From Calliopsis andreniformis (Eukaryota; Arthropoda; Insecta; Hymenoptera; Andrenidae), in contig NW_027480480.1 in assembly GCF_051401765.1 (NCBI RefSeq), positions 2,046,001 to 2,110,000 on the forward strand: a stretch of 64,000 nt of DNA, written 5' to 3'. The notes beneath the pieces were generated by a model, which was not told where the DNA came from, did no database searches, and saw only the letters and a program-made list of their open reading frames with translations. Shown piece after piece: positions 11,180-24,552 of the stretch (positions are counted from its first letter, which is position 1; each line of letters starts with the position of its first letter). The position numbers were made by a program, and so were the translations under genes.

Positions 11180-13825
11180 GAGGATTGAGGATTGAGGATT
11201 GAGGATTGAGGATTGAGGATTGAGTATTGAGGATTGAAGATTGAGGTTTGGGTATTGAGGATTGAACATTGAGGACTGTGGATTGAGTATTGAGGATCGA
11301 GAATTGAGGACTGAGGATTGAGGATTGAAGATTGAGGATTGGGTGTTGAGAATTGAGGGTTGTGGATTGAGGACGAGGACTGAGGGCTGAGTATTGATGT
11401 TTGAGGTCTGAGGATTGAGGATTGAGGATTGAGGATTGAGAATTGAGGACTGAGGATTGAGGATTGAAGATTGAGTATAGGGTGTTGAGGATTGAAGAAT
11501 GTGGGGTGAGGATTGAGGATTGAGGATTGAGGATTGAAGATTGAGTATTGAGGATTGAAGATTGAGGATTGAGGATTGAGGATTGAGGATTGAGGATTGA
11601 GGATTGAGAATTGAGGACTGAGGATTGAGGATTGAAGATTGAGGATTGGGTGTTGAGGATTGAAGAATGTGGATTGAGGATTGATTATTGAGGATTGAGG
11701 ATTGAAGGTTGACTATTGAGGATTGAAGATTGAAGACTGAGGATTGAAGGTTGAGGATTGGGTGTTGAGGATAGAAGAATGAGGATTGAGGATTGAGGAT
11801 TGAGGATTGAGGATTGAGGATTGAAGATTCAGTATTGAGGATTGAAGATTGAGGATTGAGGATTGACGATTGAGGATTGAAGATTGAGTATTGAGGATTG
11901 AAGATTGAGGATTGAGGACTGAGTATTGAGGATGGGGGATTGAGGATTGAGGATAGAGGATTGAAGATTGAGGATTGGGGATTGAGGATTGACGATTGAG
12001 TATTGAGCATTGACGATTGAGAATTGAGGATTGTGGATTGAGTATTGAGGATTGAGGATTGAGGATTGAAGATTGAATATTGATGATTGAAGATTGAGGA
12101 TTGAGGATTGAGGGTTGCGGATTGAGGACGAGGACTCAGGGTTGAGTATTGGAGTTTGAAGTCTGAGGATTGAGGATTGTGGATTGAGGATTGAAGATTG
12201 AGGATCCGGTATTGAGGATTGAAGAATGAGAATTGAGGAGTGAGGACTGAGGATTGAGGATTGCAGCTTGAGTATTGAGGATTGAAGATTGAGGATTGAG
12301 GATTGAGGATTGAGGATTGAGGATTGAGGATTGAGGATTGAAGATTGAGTATTGAGGATTGAAGATTGAGGATTGAGGATTGAGGATTGAGGATTGAGGA
12401 CTGAGGATTGAAGATTGAGGGTTGGGGATTGAGGATTGAGGATGAGGGCTGAGGTTTGAGGATTGAGGATTGAGGATTGAGGATTGAAGATTGAGTATTG
12501 ACGATTGAAGATTGAGGATTGAGGATTGCGGATTGAGGATTGAGGATTGAGTGTTGAGGATTGAAGATTGAGGATTGGGTATTGCGGATTGAACATTGAG
12601 GATTGAAGATTGAGGATTGGGTGCTGAGGGTTGAAGAATGAGGATTGAGGATTGAGGATTGAGGATTGAGGATTGAAGATCCAGTATTGAGGATTGAAGA
12701 TTGTGGATTAAGGATTGAGTATTGAGGATTGAAGGTTGAGTATTGAGGATTGAAGATTGAGGATTGAGGACTGAGTATTGAGGATTGAGGATTGAGTATT
12801 GAGGATTGAGGGTGGAAGACTGAGGATTGGGTAACGAGGATTGAACGTTGAGGATTGAGGGTTGAGGATTGAGGATTGAGGATTGAAGATTGAAGATTGA
12901 ATATTAATGATTGAAGATTGAGGATTGAGGATTGAGAGTTGTGGATTGAGGTCGAGGACTGAGGGTTGAGTATTGGTGTTTGAAGTCTGAGGATTGAGGA
13001 TTGAGGATTGAGGATTGAGGATTGAAGATTGAGGATTCGGTATTGAGGATTGAAGAATGAGGATTGAGGAGTGAGGACTGAGGATTGAGGAGTGCAGTTT
13101 GAGTATTGAGGATTGAAGATTGAGGATTGAGGATTGAGGATTGAGGATTGAGGATTGAGGATTGATTATTGAATATTAAGTATTGAGGATTGAAGATTGA
13201 GGATTGAGGATTGAGGATTGAGGATTGAGGATGAGGGCTGAGGGTTGAGGATTGAGGTTTGAGGTTTGAGGACTGAGCACTCAGGATTGAGGATTGAGAA
13301 TTGAGGATTGAGGATTGAGTATTGTAGATTGAGGATCGGGTATTGAGGATTGAAGAATGTGGATTGAGGATTGAGGATTGAGGATTGAAGATTGAGGATT
13401 GAGGATTGAGGATTGAGGATTGAATATTGAGTATTGAGGATTGAAGATTGAGGATTGAGGATTGAGGACGAGGACTGACGGTGAGGATTGAGGTTTGAGG
13501 ATTGAGGATTGAGGATTGAGTACTGAGGATTGAGGATTGAGGATTGAGCATTGTGGATTGAAGATTGAGGACTCGGGATTGAGGATTGGTGATACAGGAT
13601 TAAGGATTGAAGATTGGGTATTGAGGATCTAGGATTGGAGATTAATTATTGAGGATTGAAGATTGAGGATTAAGGATTGAGGATTGAGGATTGAGGATTG
13701 CGGATTGAGGATTGAGGATTGTGGATTGAGGATTGAGGAATGAGCATTGAAGATTGAGTATTGAGGATTGAACGTTGAGGATTGTGGATTGAGGATTGAG
13801 GACTCAGGATTGAATATTGAGGACT

Positions 13826-14028
13826 GGGGACTGAGTGTTGAGGGTTGAGTGATGAGAATTGATGTTTGCGGATAGAGATTTGAAGATTGCAGATTGAGTA
13901 TTGAGTAACGAAAACTGTGAATTGATGATATTCTATTGAGGATTGAGGATTGACAACTGATTGTAGAGGACCGAGTGCTGAAGATTGAGGATTCAGGATT
14001 GAGGATTCAGGATTGAGGTTTGAGGACT
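13826..14028 (+). repeat. 203-bp box, subtype II
   Basis: Core at 13927. Differs from the 1293 box by GAGTAAC for GAGTAAT just left of the core. Confidence 0.9.
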
Positions 14029-14502
14029 GAGGATTGAAGATTGAGGATTGAGGACTGAGTATTGAGGATTGAGGATTGAGTATTGAGCATTGACGATTGA
14101 GAATTGAGGATAGTGGATTGAGTATTGAGGATTGAGGATTGAGGATTGAAGATTGAATATTGAAGATTGAAGATTGAGGATCGAGGATTGAGGGTTGTGG
14201 ATTGAGGACGAGGACTGAGGGTTGAGTATTGATGTTTGAGGTCTGAGGATTGAGGATTGAGGATTGAGGATTGAGAATTGAGGACTGAGGATTGAGGATT
14301 GAAGATTGAGAATTGGGCGTTGAGGATTGTGGATTGAGGATTGAGGATTGATTATTGAAGATTGAGTATTGAGGATTGAAGATTGAGGATTGAGGATTGA
14401 GGATTGAGGATTGAGGATGAGGGCTGAGGGTTGAGGATTGAGGTTTGAGGTTTGAGGACTGAGGACTGAGGATTGAGGATTGAGAATTGAGGATTGAGGA
14501 TT

Positions 14503-15328
14503 GAGTATTGTAGATTGAGGATCGGGTATTGAGGATTGAAGAATGTGGATTGAGGATTGAGGATTGAGGATTGAGGATTGAAGATTGAAGACTGAGGATT
14601 GAAGGTTGAGGATTGGGTGTTGAGGATAGAAGAATGAGGATTGAGGATTGAGTATTGGGGATTGAGGATTGAGGATTGAAGATTCAGTATTGAGGATTGA
14701 AGATTGAGGATTGAGGATTGACGATTGAGGATTGAGGATTGAGGATTGAGGATTGAGGATTGAGGGTTGAGGATTGAGGATTGAGGATTGAATATTGAGT
14801 ATTCAGTATTGGAGATTGACGATTGAGGATTGATGACCGAGGATTGAGGATTGAGGATTGGAGATTGAGTATCGAGGATTGAAGATTGAGGATTGAGGAT
14901 TGAGGATTGGGGATTGAGTATTGTAGATTGAGGATCGGGTATTGAGGATTGAAGAATGTGGATTGAGGATTGAGGATTGAGGATTGAGGATTGAAGATTG
15001 AAGACTGAGGATTGAAGGTTGAGGATAGGGTGTTGAGGATAGAAGAATGAGGATTGAGGATTGAGGATTGGGGATTGAGGATTGAGGATTGAAGATTCAG
15101 TATTGAGGATTGAAGATTGAGGATTGAGGATTGACGATTGAGGATTGAGGATTGAGGATTGAGGATTGAGGATTGAGGGTTGAGGATTGAGGATTGAGGA
15201 TTGAATATTGAGTATTCAGTATTGGAGATTGACGATTGAGGATTGATGACCGAGGATTGAGGATTGAGGATTGGAGATTGAGTATCGAGGATTGAAGATT
15301 GAGGATTGAGGATTGAGGATTGGGGATT
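14503..15328 (+). repeat. 413-bp tandem pair inside unit A copy 3
   Basis: The markers sit at 14503 and 14916. Here the second half has the full 59 heptamers, because three GAGGATT units precede GGGGATT at 15322. That makes this the least eroded version of the pair. Confidence 0.85.
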
Positions 15329-15349
15329 GAGGATTGAATATTGCGGATT

Positions 15350-15552
15350 GGGGACTGAGTGTTGAGGGTTGAGTGATGAGAATTGATGTTTGTGGGTACA
15401 GATTTGAAGATTGCAGGTTGAGTATTGAGCATTGAAACCTGTGAATTGAGGATATTCTATTGAGGATTGAGGATTGACAACTGATTGTTGAGGACTGAGG
15501 GCTGAAGATTGAGGATTTAGGGTTGAGAATTCAGGATTGAGGTTTGAGGACT
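15350..15552 (+). repeat. 203-bp box, subtype III
   Basis: Core at 15451. Has GTGGGTA in place of GTGGGAA, an intermediate towards the GTGGATA of other subtypes. Confidence 0.9.
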
Positions 15553-15730
15553 GAGGATTGAGGATTGAGGATTGAGGACTGAGGATTGAAGATTGAGTAT
15601 TGAGGATTGAAGATTGAGGATTGAGGATTGGGGATTGAGGATTGAGGATTGAAGATTGAGGATTGGGGATTGAGGATTGACGATTGAGTATTGAGCATTG
15701 ACGATTGAGAATTGAGGATTGTGGATTGTG

Positions 15731-16608
15731 GATTGAGTATTGAGGATTGAGGATTGAGGATTGAAGATTGAATATTGATGATTGAAGATTGAGGATTGAG
15801 GATTGAGGGTTGCGGATTGAGGACGAGAACTCAGGGTTGAGTATTGGTGTTTGAAGTCTGAGGATTGAGGATTGAGGATTGAGGATTGAGGATTGAGGAT
15901 TGAAGATTGAGGATTCGGTATTGAGGATTGAAGAATGAGGATTGAGGAGTGAGGACTGAGGATTGAGGATTGCAGTTTGAGTATTGAGGATTGAAGATTG
16001 AGGATTGAGGATTGAGGATTGAGGATTGAGGATTGAGGATTGATTATTGAATATTGAGTATTGAGGATTGAAGATTGAGGATTGAGGATTGAGGATTGAG
16101 GATTGAGGATGAGGGCTGAGGGTTGAGGATTGAGGTTTGAGGTTTGAGGACTGAGGACTGAGGATTGAGGATTGAGAATTGAGGATTGAGGATTGAGTAT
16201 TGTAGATTGAGGATCGGGTATTGAGGATTGAAGAATGTGGATTGAGGCTTGAGGATTGAGGATTGAGGATTGAAGATTGAGGATTGAGGATTGAGGATTG
16301 AGGGTTGAGGATTGAATATTGAGTATTGAGGATTGAAGATTGAGGATTGAGGATTGAGGGTTGAGGATTGAGGACGAGGACTGACGGTGAGGATTGAGGT
16401 TTGAGGATTGAGGATTGAGGATTGAGGACTGAGGTTTGAGGATTGAGGATTGAGCATTGTGGATTGAAGATTGAGGACTCGGGATTGAGGATTGGTGATA
16501 CAGGATTAAGGATTGAAGATTGGGGATTGAGGATCTAGGATTGGAGATTAATTATTGAGGATTGAAGATTGAGGATTAAGGATTGAGGATTGAGGATTGA
16601 GGATTGCG
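15731..16608 (+). repeat. 878-bp tandem repeat, copy 1
   Basis: The segment from the GATTGAGTAT at 15731 recurs at 16609. Its four 6-base units, at about 15821, 16109, 16371 and 16384, explain why 878 is not a multiple of seven. It contains the recurrent marker GAGAACT, a variant of GAGGACT, and has no box. Confidence 0.85.
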
Positions 16609-17487
16609 GATTGAGTATTGAGGATTGAGGATTGAGGATTGAAGATTGAATATTGATGATTGAAGATTGAGGATTGAGGATTGAGGGTTGCGGATTGAGG
16701 ACGAGAACTCAGGGTTGAGTATTGGTGTTTGAAGTCTGAGGATTGAGGATTGAGGATTGAGGATTGAGGATTGAGGATTGAAGATTGAGGATTCGGTATT
16801 GAGGATTGAAGAATGAGGATTGAGGAGTGAGGACTGAGGATTGAGGATTGCAGTTTGAGTATTGAGGATTGAAGATTGAGGATTGAGGATTGAGGATTGA
16901 GGATTGAGGATTGAGGATTGATTATTGAATATTGAGTATTGAGGATTGAAGATTGAGGATTGAGGATTGAGGATTGAGGATTGAGGATGAGGGCTGAGGG
17001 TTGAGGATTGAGGTTTGAGGTTTGAGGACTGAGGACTGAGGATTGAGGATTGAGAATTGAGGATTGAGGATTGAGTATTGTAGATTGAGGATCGGGTATT
17101 GAGGATTGAAGAATGTGGATTGAGGCTTGAGGATTAGAGGATTGAGGATTGAAGATTGAGGATTGAGGATTGAGGATTGAGGGTTGAGGATTGAATATTG
17201 AGTATTGAGGATTGAAGATTGAGGATTGAGGATTGAGGGTTGAGGATTGAGGACGAGGACTGACGGTGAGGATTGAGGTTTGAGGATTGAGGATTGAGGA
17301 TTGAGGACTGAGGATTGAGGATTGAGGATTGAGCATTGTGGATTGAAGATTGAGGACTCGGGATTGAGGATTGGTGATACAGGATTAAGGATTGAAGATT
17401 GGGGATTGAGGATCTAGGATTGGAGATTAATTATTGAGGATTGAAGATTGAGGATTAAGGATTGAGGATTGAGGATTGAGGATTGCG
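16609..17487 (+). repeat. 878-bp tandem repeat, copy 2 (879 bp)
   Basis: This matches 15731-16608 but is one base longer. An 8-base unit (GAGGATT plus A) lies near 17134. The same 8-base unit is not seen in the related segments at 20.5 kb or 32.8 kb, so it is a private insertion. Confidence 0.85.
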
Positions 17488-17979
17488 GATTGAGGATTGA
17501 AGATAGAGTATTGATGATTGAAGATTGAGGATTGAGGATTGGGGGTTGAGGTTTGAGGACGAGGACTGACGGTTGAGGATTGAGGTTTGAGGATTGAGGA
17601 TTGAGGATTGAGGACTGAGGATTGAGGATTGAGGATTGTGCATTGAGGATTGCAGATTGTGGACTGAGGATTGAAGATTGAAGATTGAGTATTGAGGGTT
17701 GAAGATTGAGGATTGAGGATTGAGGATTTAGGATTGAGGATGACGGCTGAGGTTTGAGGATTGAGGTTTGAGGTCCGAGGACTGAGAATTGAGGGTCGAG
17801 AATTGACGATTGAGGATTGAGGATTGAAGATTGAGGATTGGGTATTGAGGATTGAAGAATGAGGATTGAGGATTGAGGATTGGGGATTGAGGATTGAGGA
17901 TTGAAGATTGAGTATTCAGGATTGGAGATTGGCGATTGAGGGTTGAGGATTGAGGATAGAGGATTGAAGATTGAGGATT

Positions 17980-18182
17980 GGGGACTGAGTGTTGTGGGTT
18001 GAGTGATGAGAATTGATGATTGTGGATAGAGATTTGAAGATTTCAGGTTGAGTATTGAGTATTGAAACCTGTGAATTGAGGATATTCTATTGAGGATTGA
18101 GGACTGACAACTGATTGTTGAGGACTGAGGTCTGAAGACTGAGGATTCAGGTTTGAGGATTCAGGATTCAGGTTTGAGGACT
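17980..18182 (+). repeat. 203-bp box, subtype I
   Basis: Core at 18081. Carries GTGGGTT in its third unit. The 12-kb duplication starts inside this copy, and it is followed by seven perfect canonical units from 18183. Confidence 0.9.
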
Positions 18183-18867
18183 GAGGATTGAGGATTGAGG
18201 ATTGAGGATTGAGGATTGAGGATTGAGGATTGAAGATTGAGGTTTGGGTATTGAGGATTGAACATTGAGGACTGTGGATTGAGTATTGAGTATCGAGAAT
18301 TGAGGACTGAGGATTGAGGATTGAAGATTGAGGATTGGGTGTTGAGGATTGAGGGTTGTGGATTGAGGACGAGGACTGAGGGCTGAGTATTGATGTTTGA
18401 GGTCTGAGGATTGAGGATTGAGGATTGAGGATTGAGAATTGAGGACTGAGGATTGAGGATTGAAGATTGAGGATAGGGTGTTGAGGATTGAAGAATGTGG
18501 AGTGAGGATTGAGGATTGAGGATTGAGGATTGAAGATTGAGTATTGAGGATTGAAGATTGAGGATTGAGGATTGAGGATTGAGGATTGAGGGTTGAGGAT
18601 TGAAGATTGAGGATTGGGTATTGCAGATTGAACATTGAGGATTGAAGATTGAGGATTGGGTGTTGAGGGTAGAAGAATGAGGATTGAGGATTGAGGATTG
18701 AGGATTGAGGATTGAAGATTCAGAATTGAGGATTGAAGATTGTGGATTAAGGATTGAGGATTGTGGATTGAGGATTGAGGAATGAGCATTGAAGATTGAG
18801 TATTGAGGATTGAACGTTGAGGATTGTGGATTGAGGATTGAGGATTCAGGATTGAATATTGAGGACT

Positions 18868-19070
18868 GGGGACTGAGTGTTGAGGGTTGAGTGATGAGAA
18901 TTGATGTTTGTGGATAGAGATTTGAAGATTGCAGATTGAGTATTGAGTAATGAAAACTGTGAATTGATGATATTCTATTGAGGATTGAGGATTGACAACT
19001 GATTGTAGAGGACCGAGGGCTGAAGATTGAGGATTCAGGATTGAGGATTCGGGATTGAGGTTTGAGGACA
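18868..19070 (+). repeat. 203-bp box, subtype II
   Basis: Core at 18969, 888 bp after the previous core. Ends in GAGGACA, a variant shared with its copies at 22254, 31128 and 34514. Confidence 0.9.
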
Positions 19071-21365
19071 GAGGATTGAAGATTGAGGATTGAGGACTGA
19101 GTATTGAGGATTGAGGATTGAGTATTGAGCATTGACGATTGAGAATTGAGGATTGTGGATTGAGTATTGAGGATTGAGGATTGAGGATTGAAGATTGAAT
19201 ATTGATGATTGAAGATTGAGGATCGAGGATTGAGGGTTGTGGATTGAAGACGAGGACTGAGGGTTGAGTATTGATGTTTGAGGTCTCAGGATTGAGGATT
19301 GAGGATTGAGAATTGAGGACTGAGGATTGAGGATTGAAGATTGAGGATTGGGTGTTGAGGATTGAAGAATGTGGATTGAGGATTGATTATTGAGGATTGA
19401 GGATTGAAGGTTGACTATTGAGGATTGAAGATTGAAGACTGAGGATTGAAGGTTGAGGATTGGGTGTTGAGGATAGAAGAATGAGGATTGAGGATTGAGG
19501 ATTGAGGATTGAGGATTGAGGATTGAAGGTTCAGTATTGAGGATTGAAGATTGAGTATTGAAGATTGAGTATTGAGGATTGAAGATTGAGGATTGAGGAC
19601 TGAGTATTGAGGATAGAGGATTGAGGATTGAGGATTGAGGATTGAAGATTGAGGATTGGGGATTGAGGATTGACGATTGAGTATTGAGCATTGACGATTG
19701 AGAATTGAGGATTGTGGATTGAGTATTGAGGATTGAGGATTGAGGATTGAAGATTGAATATTGATGATTGAAGATTGAGGATTGAGGATTGAGGGTTGCG
19801 GATTGAGGACGAGGACTCAGGGTTGAGTATTGGAGTTTGAAGTCTGAGGATTGAGGGTTGTGGATTGAGAATTGAGGATTGCGGATTGAGGATTGAAGAT
19901 TGAGGATCCGGTATTGAGGATTGAAGAATGAGAATTGAGGAGTGAGGACTGAGGATTGAGGATTGCAGTTTGAGTATTGAGGATTGAAGATTGAGGATTG
20001 AGGATTGAGGATTGAGGATTGAGGATTGAAGATTGAATATTGATGATTGAAGATTGAGGATTGAGGATTGAGGGTTGCGGATTGAGGACGAGAACTCAGG
20101 GTTGAGTATTGGTGTTTGAAGTCTGAGGATTGAGGATTGAGGATTGAGGATTGAGGATTGAGGATTGAAGATTGAGGATTCGGTATTGAGGATTGAAGAA
20201 TGAGGATTGAGGAGTGAGGACTGAGGATTGAGGATTGCAGTTTGAGTATTGAGGATTGAAGATTGAGGATTGAGGATTGAGGATTGAGGATTGAGGATTG
20301 AGGATTGATTATTGAATATTGAGTATTGAGGATTGAAGATTGAGGATTGAGGATTGAGGATTGAGGATTGAGGATGAGGGCTGAGGGTTGAGGATTGAGG
20401 TTTGAGGTTTGAGGACTGAGGACTGAGGATTGAGGATTGAGAATTGAGGATTGAGGATTGAGTATTGTAGATTGAGGATCGGGTATTGAGGATTGAAGAA
20501 TGTGGATTGAGGCTTGAGGATTGAGGATTGAGGATTGAAGATTGAGGATTGAGGATTGAGGATTGAGGGTTGATGATTGAATATTGAGTATTGAGGATTG
20601 AAGATTGAGGATTGAGGATTGAGGGTTGAGGATTGAAGACGAGGACTGACGGTGAGGATTGAGGTTTGAGGATTGAGGATTGAGGATTGAGGACTGAGGA
20701 TTGAGGATTGAGGATTGAGCATTGTGGATTGAAGATTGAGGACTCGGGATTGAGGATTGGTGATACAGGATTAAGGATTGGAGATTGGGGATTGAGGATC
20801 TAGGATTGGAGATTAATTATTGAGGATTGAAGATTGAGGATTAAGGATTGAGGATTGAGGATTGAGGATTGCGGATTGAGGATTGAAGATAGAGTATTGA
20901 TGATTGAAGATTGAGGATTGAGGATTGGGGGTTGAGGTTTGAGGACGAGGACTGACGGTTGAGGATTGAGGTTTGAGGATTGAGGATTGAGGATTGAGGA
21001 CTGAGGATTGAGGATTGAGGATTGTGCATTGAGGATTGCAGATTGTGGACTGAGGATTGAAGATTGAAGATTGAGTATTGAGGGTTGAAGATTGAGGATT
21101 GAGGATTGAGGATTTAGGATTGAGGATGACGGCTGAGGTTTGAGGATTGAGGTTTGAGGTCCGAGGACTGAGAATTGAGGGTCGAGAATTGAGGATTGAG
21201 GATTGAGGATTGAAGATTGAGGATTGGGTATTGAGGATTGAAGAATGAGGATTGAGGATTGAGGATTGGGGATTGAGGATTGAGGATTGAAGATTGAGTA
21301 TTCAGGATTGGAGATTGGCGATTGAGGGTTGAGGATTGAGGATAGAGGATTGAAGATTGAGGATT

Positions 21366-21568
21366 GGGGACTGAGTGTTGTGGGTTGAGTGATGAGAATT
21401 GATGATTGTGGATAGAGATTTGAAGATTTCAGGTTGAGTATTGAGTATTGAAACCTGTGAATTGAGGATATTCTATTGAGGATTGAGGACTGACAACTGA
21501 TTGTTGAGGACTGAGGTCTGAAGACTGAGGATTCAGGTTTGAGGATTCAGGATTCAGGTTTGAGGACT
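21366..21568 (+). repeat. 203-bp box, subtype I
   Basis: Core at 21467. Tandem copy of the 17980 box (3,386 bp). Confidence 0.9.
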
Positions 21569-22253
21569 GAGGATTGAGGATTGAGGATTGAGGATTGAGG
21601 ATTGAGGATTGAGGATTGAAGATTGAGGTTTGGGTATTGAGGATTGAACATTGAGGACTGTGGATTGAGTATTGAGTATCGAGAATTGAGGACTGAGGAT
21701 TGAGGATTGAAGATTGAGGATTGGGTGTTGAGGATTGAGGGTTGTGGATTGAGGACGAGGACTGAGGGCTGAGTATTGATGTTTGAGGTCTGAGGATTGA
21801 GGATTGAGGATTGAGGATTGAGAATTGAGGACTGAGGATTGAGGATTGAAGATTGAGGATAGGGTGTTGAGGATTGAAGAATGTGGAGTGAGGATTGAGG
21901 ATTGAGGATTGAGGATTGAAGATTGAGTATTGAGGATTGAAGATTGAGGATTGAGGATTGAGGATTGAGGATTGAGGGTTGAGGATTGAAGATTGAGGAT
22001 TGGGTATTGCAGATTGAACATTGAGGATTGAAGATTGAGGATTGGGTGTTGAGGGTAGAAGAATGAGGATTGAGGATTGAGGATTGAGGATTGAGGATTG
22101 AAGATTCAGAATTGAGGATTGAAGATTGTGGATTAAGGATTGAGGATTGTGGATTGAGGATTGAGGAATGAGCATTGAAGATTGAGTATTGAGGATTGAA
22201 CGTTGAGGATTGTGGATTGAGGATTGAGGATTCAGGATTGAATATTGAGGACT

Positions 22254-22456
22254 GGGGACTGAGTGTTGAGGGTTGAGTGATGAGAATTGATGTTTGTGGA
22301 TAGAGATTTGAAGATTGCAGATTGAGTATTGAGTAATGAAAACTGTGAATTGATGATATTCTATTGAGGATTGAGGATTGACAACTGATTGTAGAGGACC
22401 GAGGGCTGAAGATTGAGGATTCAGGATTGAGGATTCGGGATTGAGGTTTGAGGACA
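22254..22456 (+). repeat. 203-bp box, subtype II
   Basis: Core at 22355. Tandem copy of the 18868 box, and again 888 bp after its subtype I partner. Confidence 0.9.
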
Positions 22457-23483
22457 GAGGATTGAAGATTGAGGATTGAGGACTGAGTATTGAGGATTGA
22501 GGATTGAGTATTGAGCATTGACGATTGAGAATTGAGGATTGTGGATTGAGTATTGAGGATTGAGGATTGAGGATTGAAGATTGAATATTGATGATTGAAG
22601 ATTGAGGATCGAGGATTGAGGGTTGTGGATTGAAGACGAGGACTGAGGGTTGAGTATTGATGTTGGAGGTCTCAGGATTGAGGATTGAGGATTGAGAATT
22701 GAGGACTGAGGATTGAGGATTGAAGATTGAGGATTGGGTGTTGAGGATTGAAGAATGTGGATTGAGGATTGATTATTGAGGATTGAGGATTGAAGGTTGA
22801 CTATTGAGGATTGAAGATTGAAGACTGAGGATTGAAGGTTGAGGATTGGGTGTTGAGGATAGAAGAATGAGGATTGAGGATTGAGGATTGAGGATTGAGG
22901 ATTGAGGATTGAAGGTTCAGTATTGAGGATTGAAGATTGAGGATTGAAGATTGAGTATTGAGGATTGAAGATTGAGGATTGAGGACTGAGTATTGAGGAT
23001 GGAGGATTGAGGATTGAGGATTGAGGATTGAAGATTGAGGATTGGGGATTGAGGATTGACGATTGAGTATTGAGCATTGACGATTGAGAATTGAGGATTG
23101 TGGATTGAGTATTGCGGATTGAGGATTGAGGATTGAAGATTGAATATTGATGATTGAAGATTGAGGATTGAGGATTGAGGGTTGCGGATTGAGGACGAGG
23201 ACTCAGGGTTGAGTATTGGAGTTTGAAGTCTGAGGATTGAGGGTTGTGGATTGAGAATTGAGGATTGCGGATTGAGGATTGAAGATTGAGGATCCGGTAT
23301 TGAGGATTGAAGAATGAGAATTGAGGAGTCAGGACTGAGGATTGAGGATTGCAGTTTGAGTATTGAGGATTGAAGATTGAGGATTGAGGATTGAGGATTG
23401 AGGATTGAGGATTGAGGATTGAGGATTGAGGATTGAAGATTGAGTATTGAGGATTGAAGATTGAGGATTGAGGATTGAGGATT

Positions 23484-24552
23484 CAGGACTGAGGATTGAA
23501 GATTGAGGGTTGGGGATTGAGGATTGAGGATGAGGGCTGAGGTTTGAGGATTGAGGTTTGAGGTCTGAGGACTGAGAATTGAGGGTCGAGAATTGAGGAT
23601 TGAGGATTGAGGATTGAAGATTGAGGATTGGGTATTGAGGATTGAAGAATGAGGATTGAGGATTGAGGATTGGGGATTGAGGATTGAGGATTGAAGATTG
23701 AGTATTCAGGATTGGAGATTGGCGATTGAGGGTTGAGGATTGAGGATAGAGGATTGAAGATTGAGGATTGGGGACTGAGTGTTGAGGGTTGTGTGATGAG
23801 AATTGATGATTGTGGATAGAGATTTGAAGATTTCAGGTTGAGTATTGAGTATTGAAACCTGTGAATTGAGGATATTCTATTGAGGATTGAGGACTGACAA
23901 CTGGTTGTTGAGGACTGAGGTCTGAAGACAGAGGATTCAGGTTTGAGGATTCAGGATTGGGGTTTGAGGACTGAGGATTGAGGATTGAGGATTGATGATT
24001 GAGGATTGAGGATTGAGGACTGAAGATTGAGGTTTGGGTATTGAGGATTGAACATTGAGGACTGTGGATTGAGTATTGAGGATCGAGAATTGAGGACTGA
24101 GGATTGAGGATTGAAGATTGAGGATTGGGTGTTGAGGATTGAGGGTTGTGGATTGAGGACGAGGACTGAGGGTTGAGTATTGATGTTTGAGGTCTGAGGA
24201 TTGAGGATTGAGTATTGAGGATTGAGAATTGAGGACTGAGGATTGAGGATTGAAGATTGAGGATTGGGTGTTGAGGATTGAGGAATGTGGAGTGAGGATT
24301 GAGGATTGAGGATTGAGGATTGAAGATTGAGTATTGACGATTGAAGATTGAGGATTGAGGATTGAGGATTGAGGATTGAGCGTTGAGGATTGAAGATTGA
24401 GGATTGGGTATTGCGGATTGAACATTGAGGATTGAAGATTGAGGATTGGGTGCTGAGGGTTGAAGAATGAGGATTGAGGATTGAGGATTGAGGATTGAGG
24501 ATTGAAGATCCAGTATTGAGGATTGAAGATTGTGGATTAAGGATTGAGGATT
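23484..24552 (+). repeat. 1,069-bp tandem repeat, copy 1
   Basis: This starts at a CAGGACT unit that is GAGGACT in the next copy. It carries one box (23770) and exactly two 6-base units, near 23540 and 24155. With 151 heptamers they give 1,069 bp. Confidence 0.92.
23770..23972 (+). repeat. 203-bp box, subtype I
   Basis: Core at 23871. Has GTGTGAT in place of GAGTGAT, and GGTTGTT after GACAACT. Both are signatures of the 1,069-bp repeat. Confidence 0.9.

Larger units (their letters stand above)
6170..12338 (+). repeat. 6,169-bp higher-order unit A, copy 2
   Basis: This is a near-identical tandem copy of 1-6169. Boxes at 7462, 8972 and 10977 keep the same spacing as in copy 1. Visible differences are single bases. 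One is GTGGGGT instead of GTGGAGT near 11503. Another is a GAGTATT in place of GAGGATT at 11222, inside a short run of canonical units. The lack of indels across 6 kb implies a recent duplication, or else an assembly duplication. Confidence 0.95.
12339..15850 (+). repeat. Unit A, partial third copy with rearrangements
   Basis: This begins at the same unit as copies 1 and 2 and follows them to about 15.85 kb, with boxes at 13826 (II) and 15350 (III). It carries an extra 209 bp at about 12859-13067 (29 heptamers plus one 6-base unit). That segment resembles 3841-4075 of copy 1. It also keeps the second 413-bp sub-repeat at full length. Homology to unit A then gives way to the 878-bp tandem pair. 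It may be closer to the ancestral unit than copies 1 and 2. Confidence 0.85.
16620..20006 (+). repeat. 3.39-kb tandem unit B, copy 1
   Basis: This matches 20007-23392 at an offset of 3,387 bp before the 8-base unit and 3,386 bp after it. It carries boxes at 17980 (I) and 18868 (II), 888 bp apart. Breakpoints fall in runs of canonical GAGGATT, so they are uncertain by about 30 bp. Confidence 0.88.
20007..23392 (+). repeat. 3.39-kb tandem unit B, copy 2
   Basis: This is the tandem copy of 16620-20006, with boxes at 21366 (I) and 22254 (II). It differs by few bases, for example GATGTTG in place of GATGTTT near 22661. At its right edge the run of canonical heptamers is longer (eight units) before the sequence changes to the 1,069-bp repeat. 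Confidence 0.88.
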
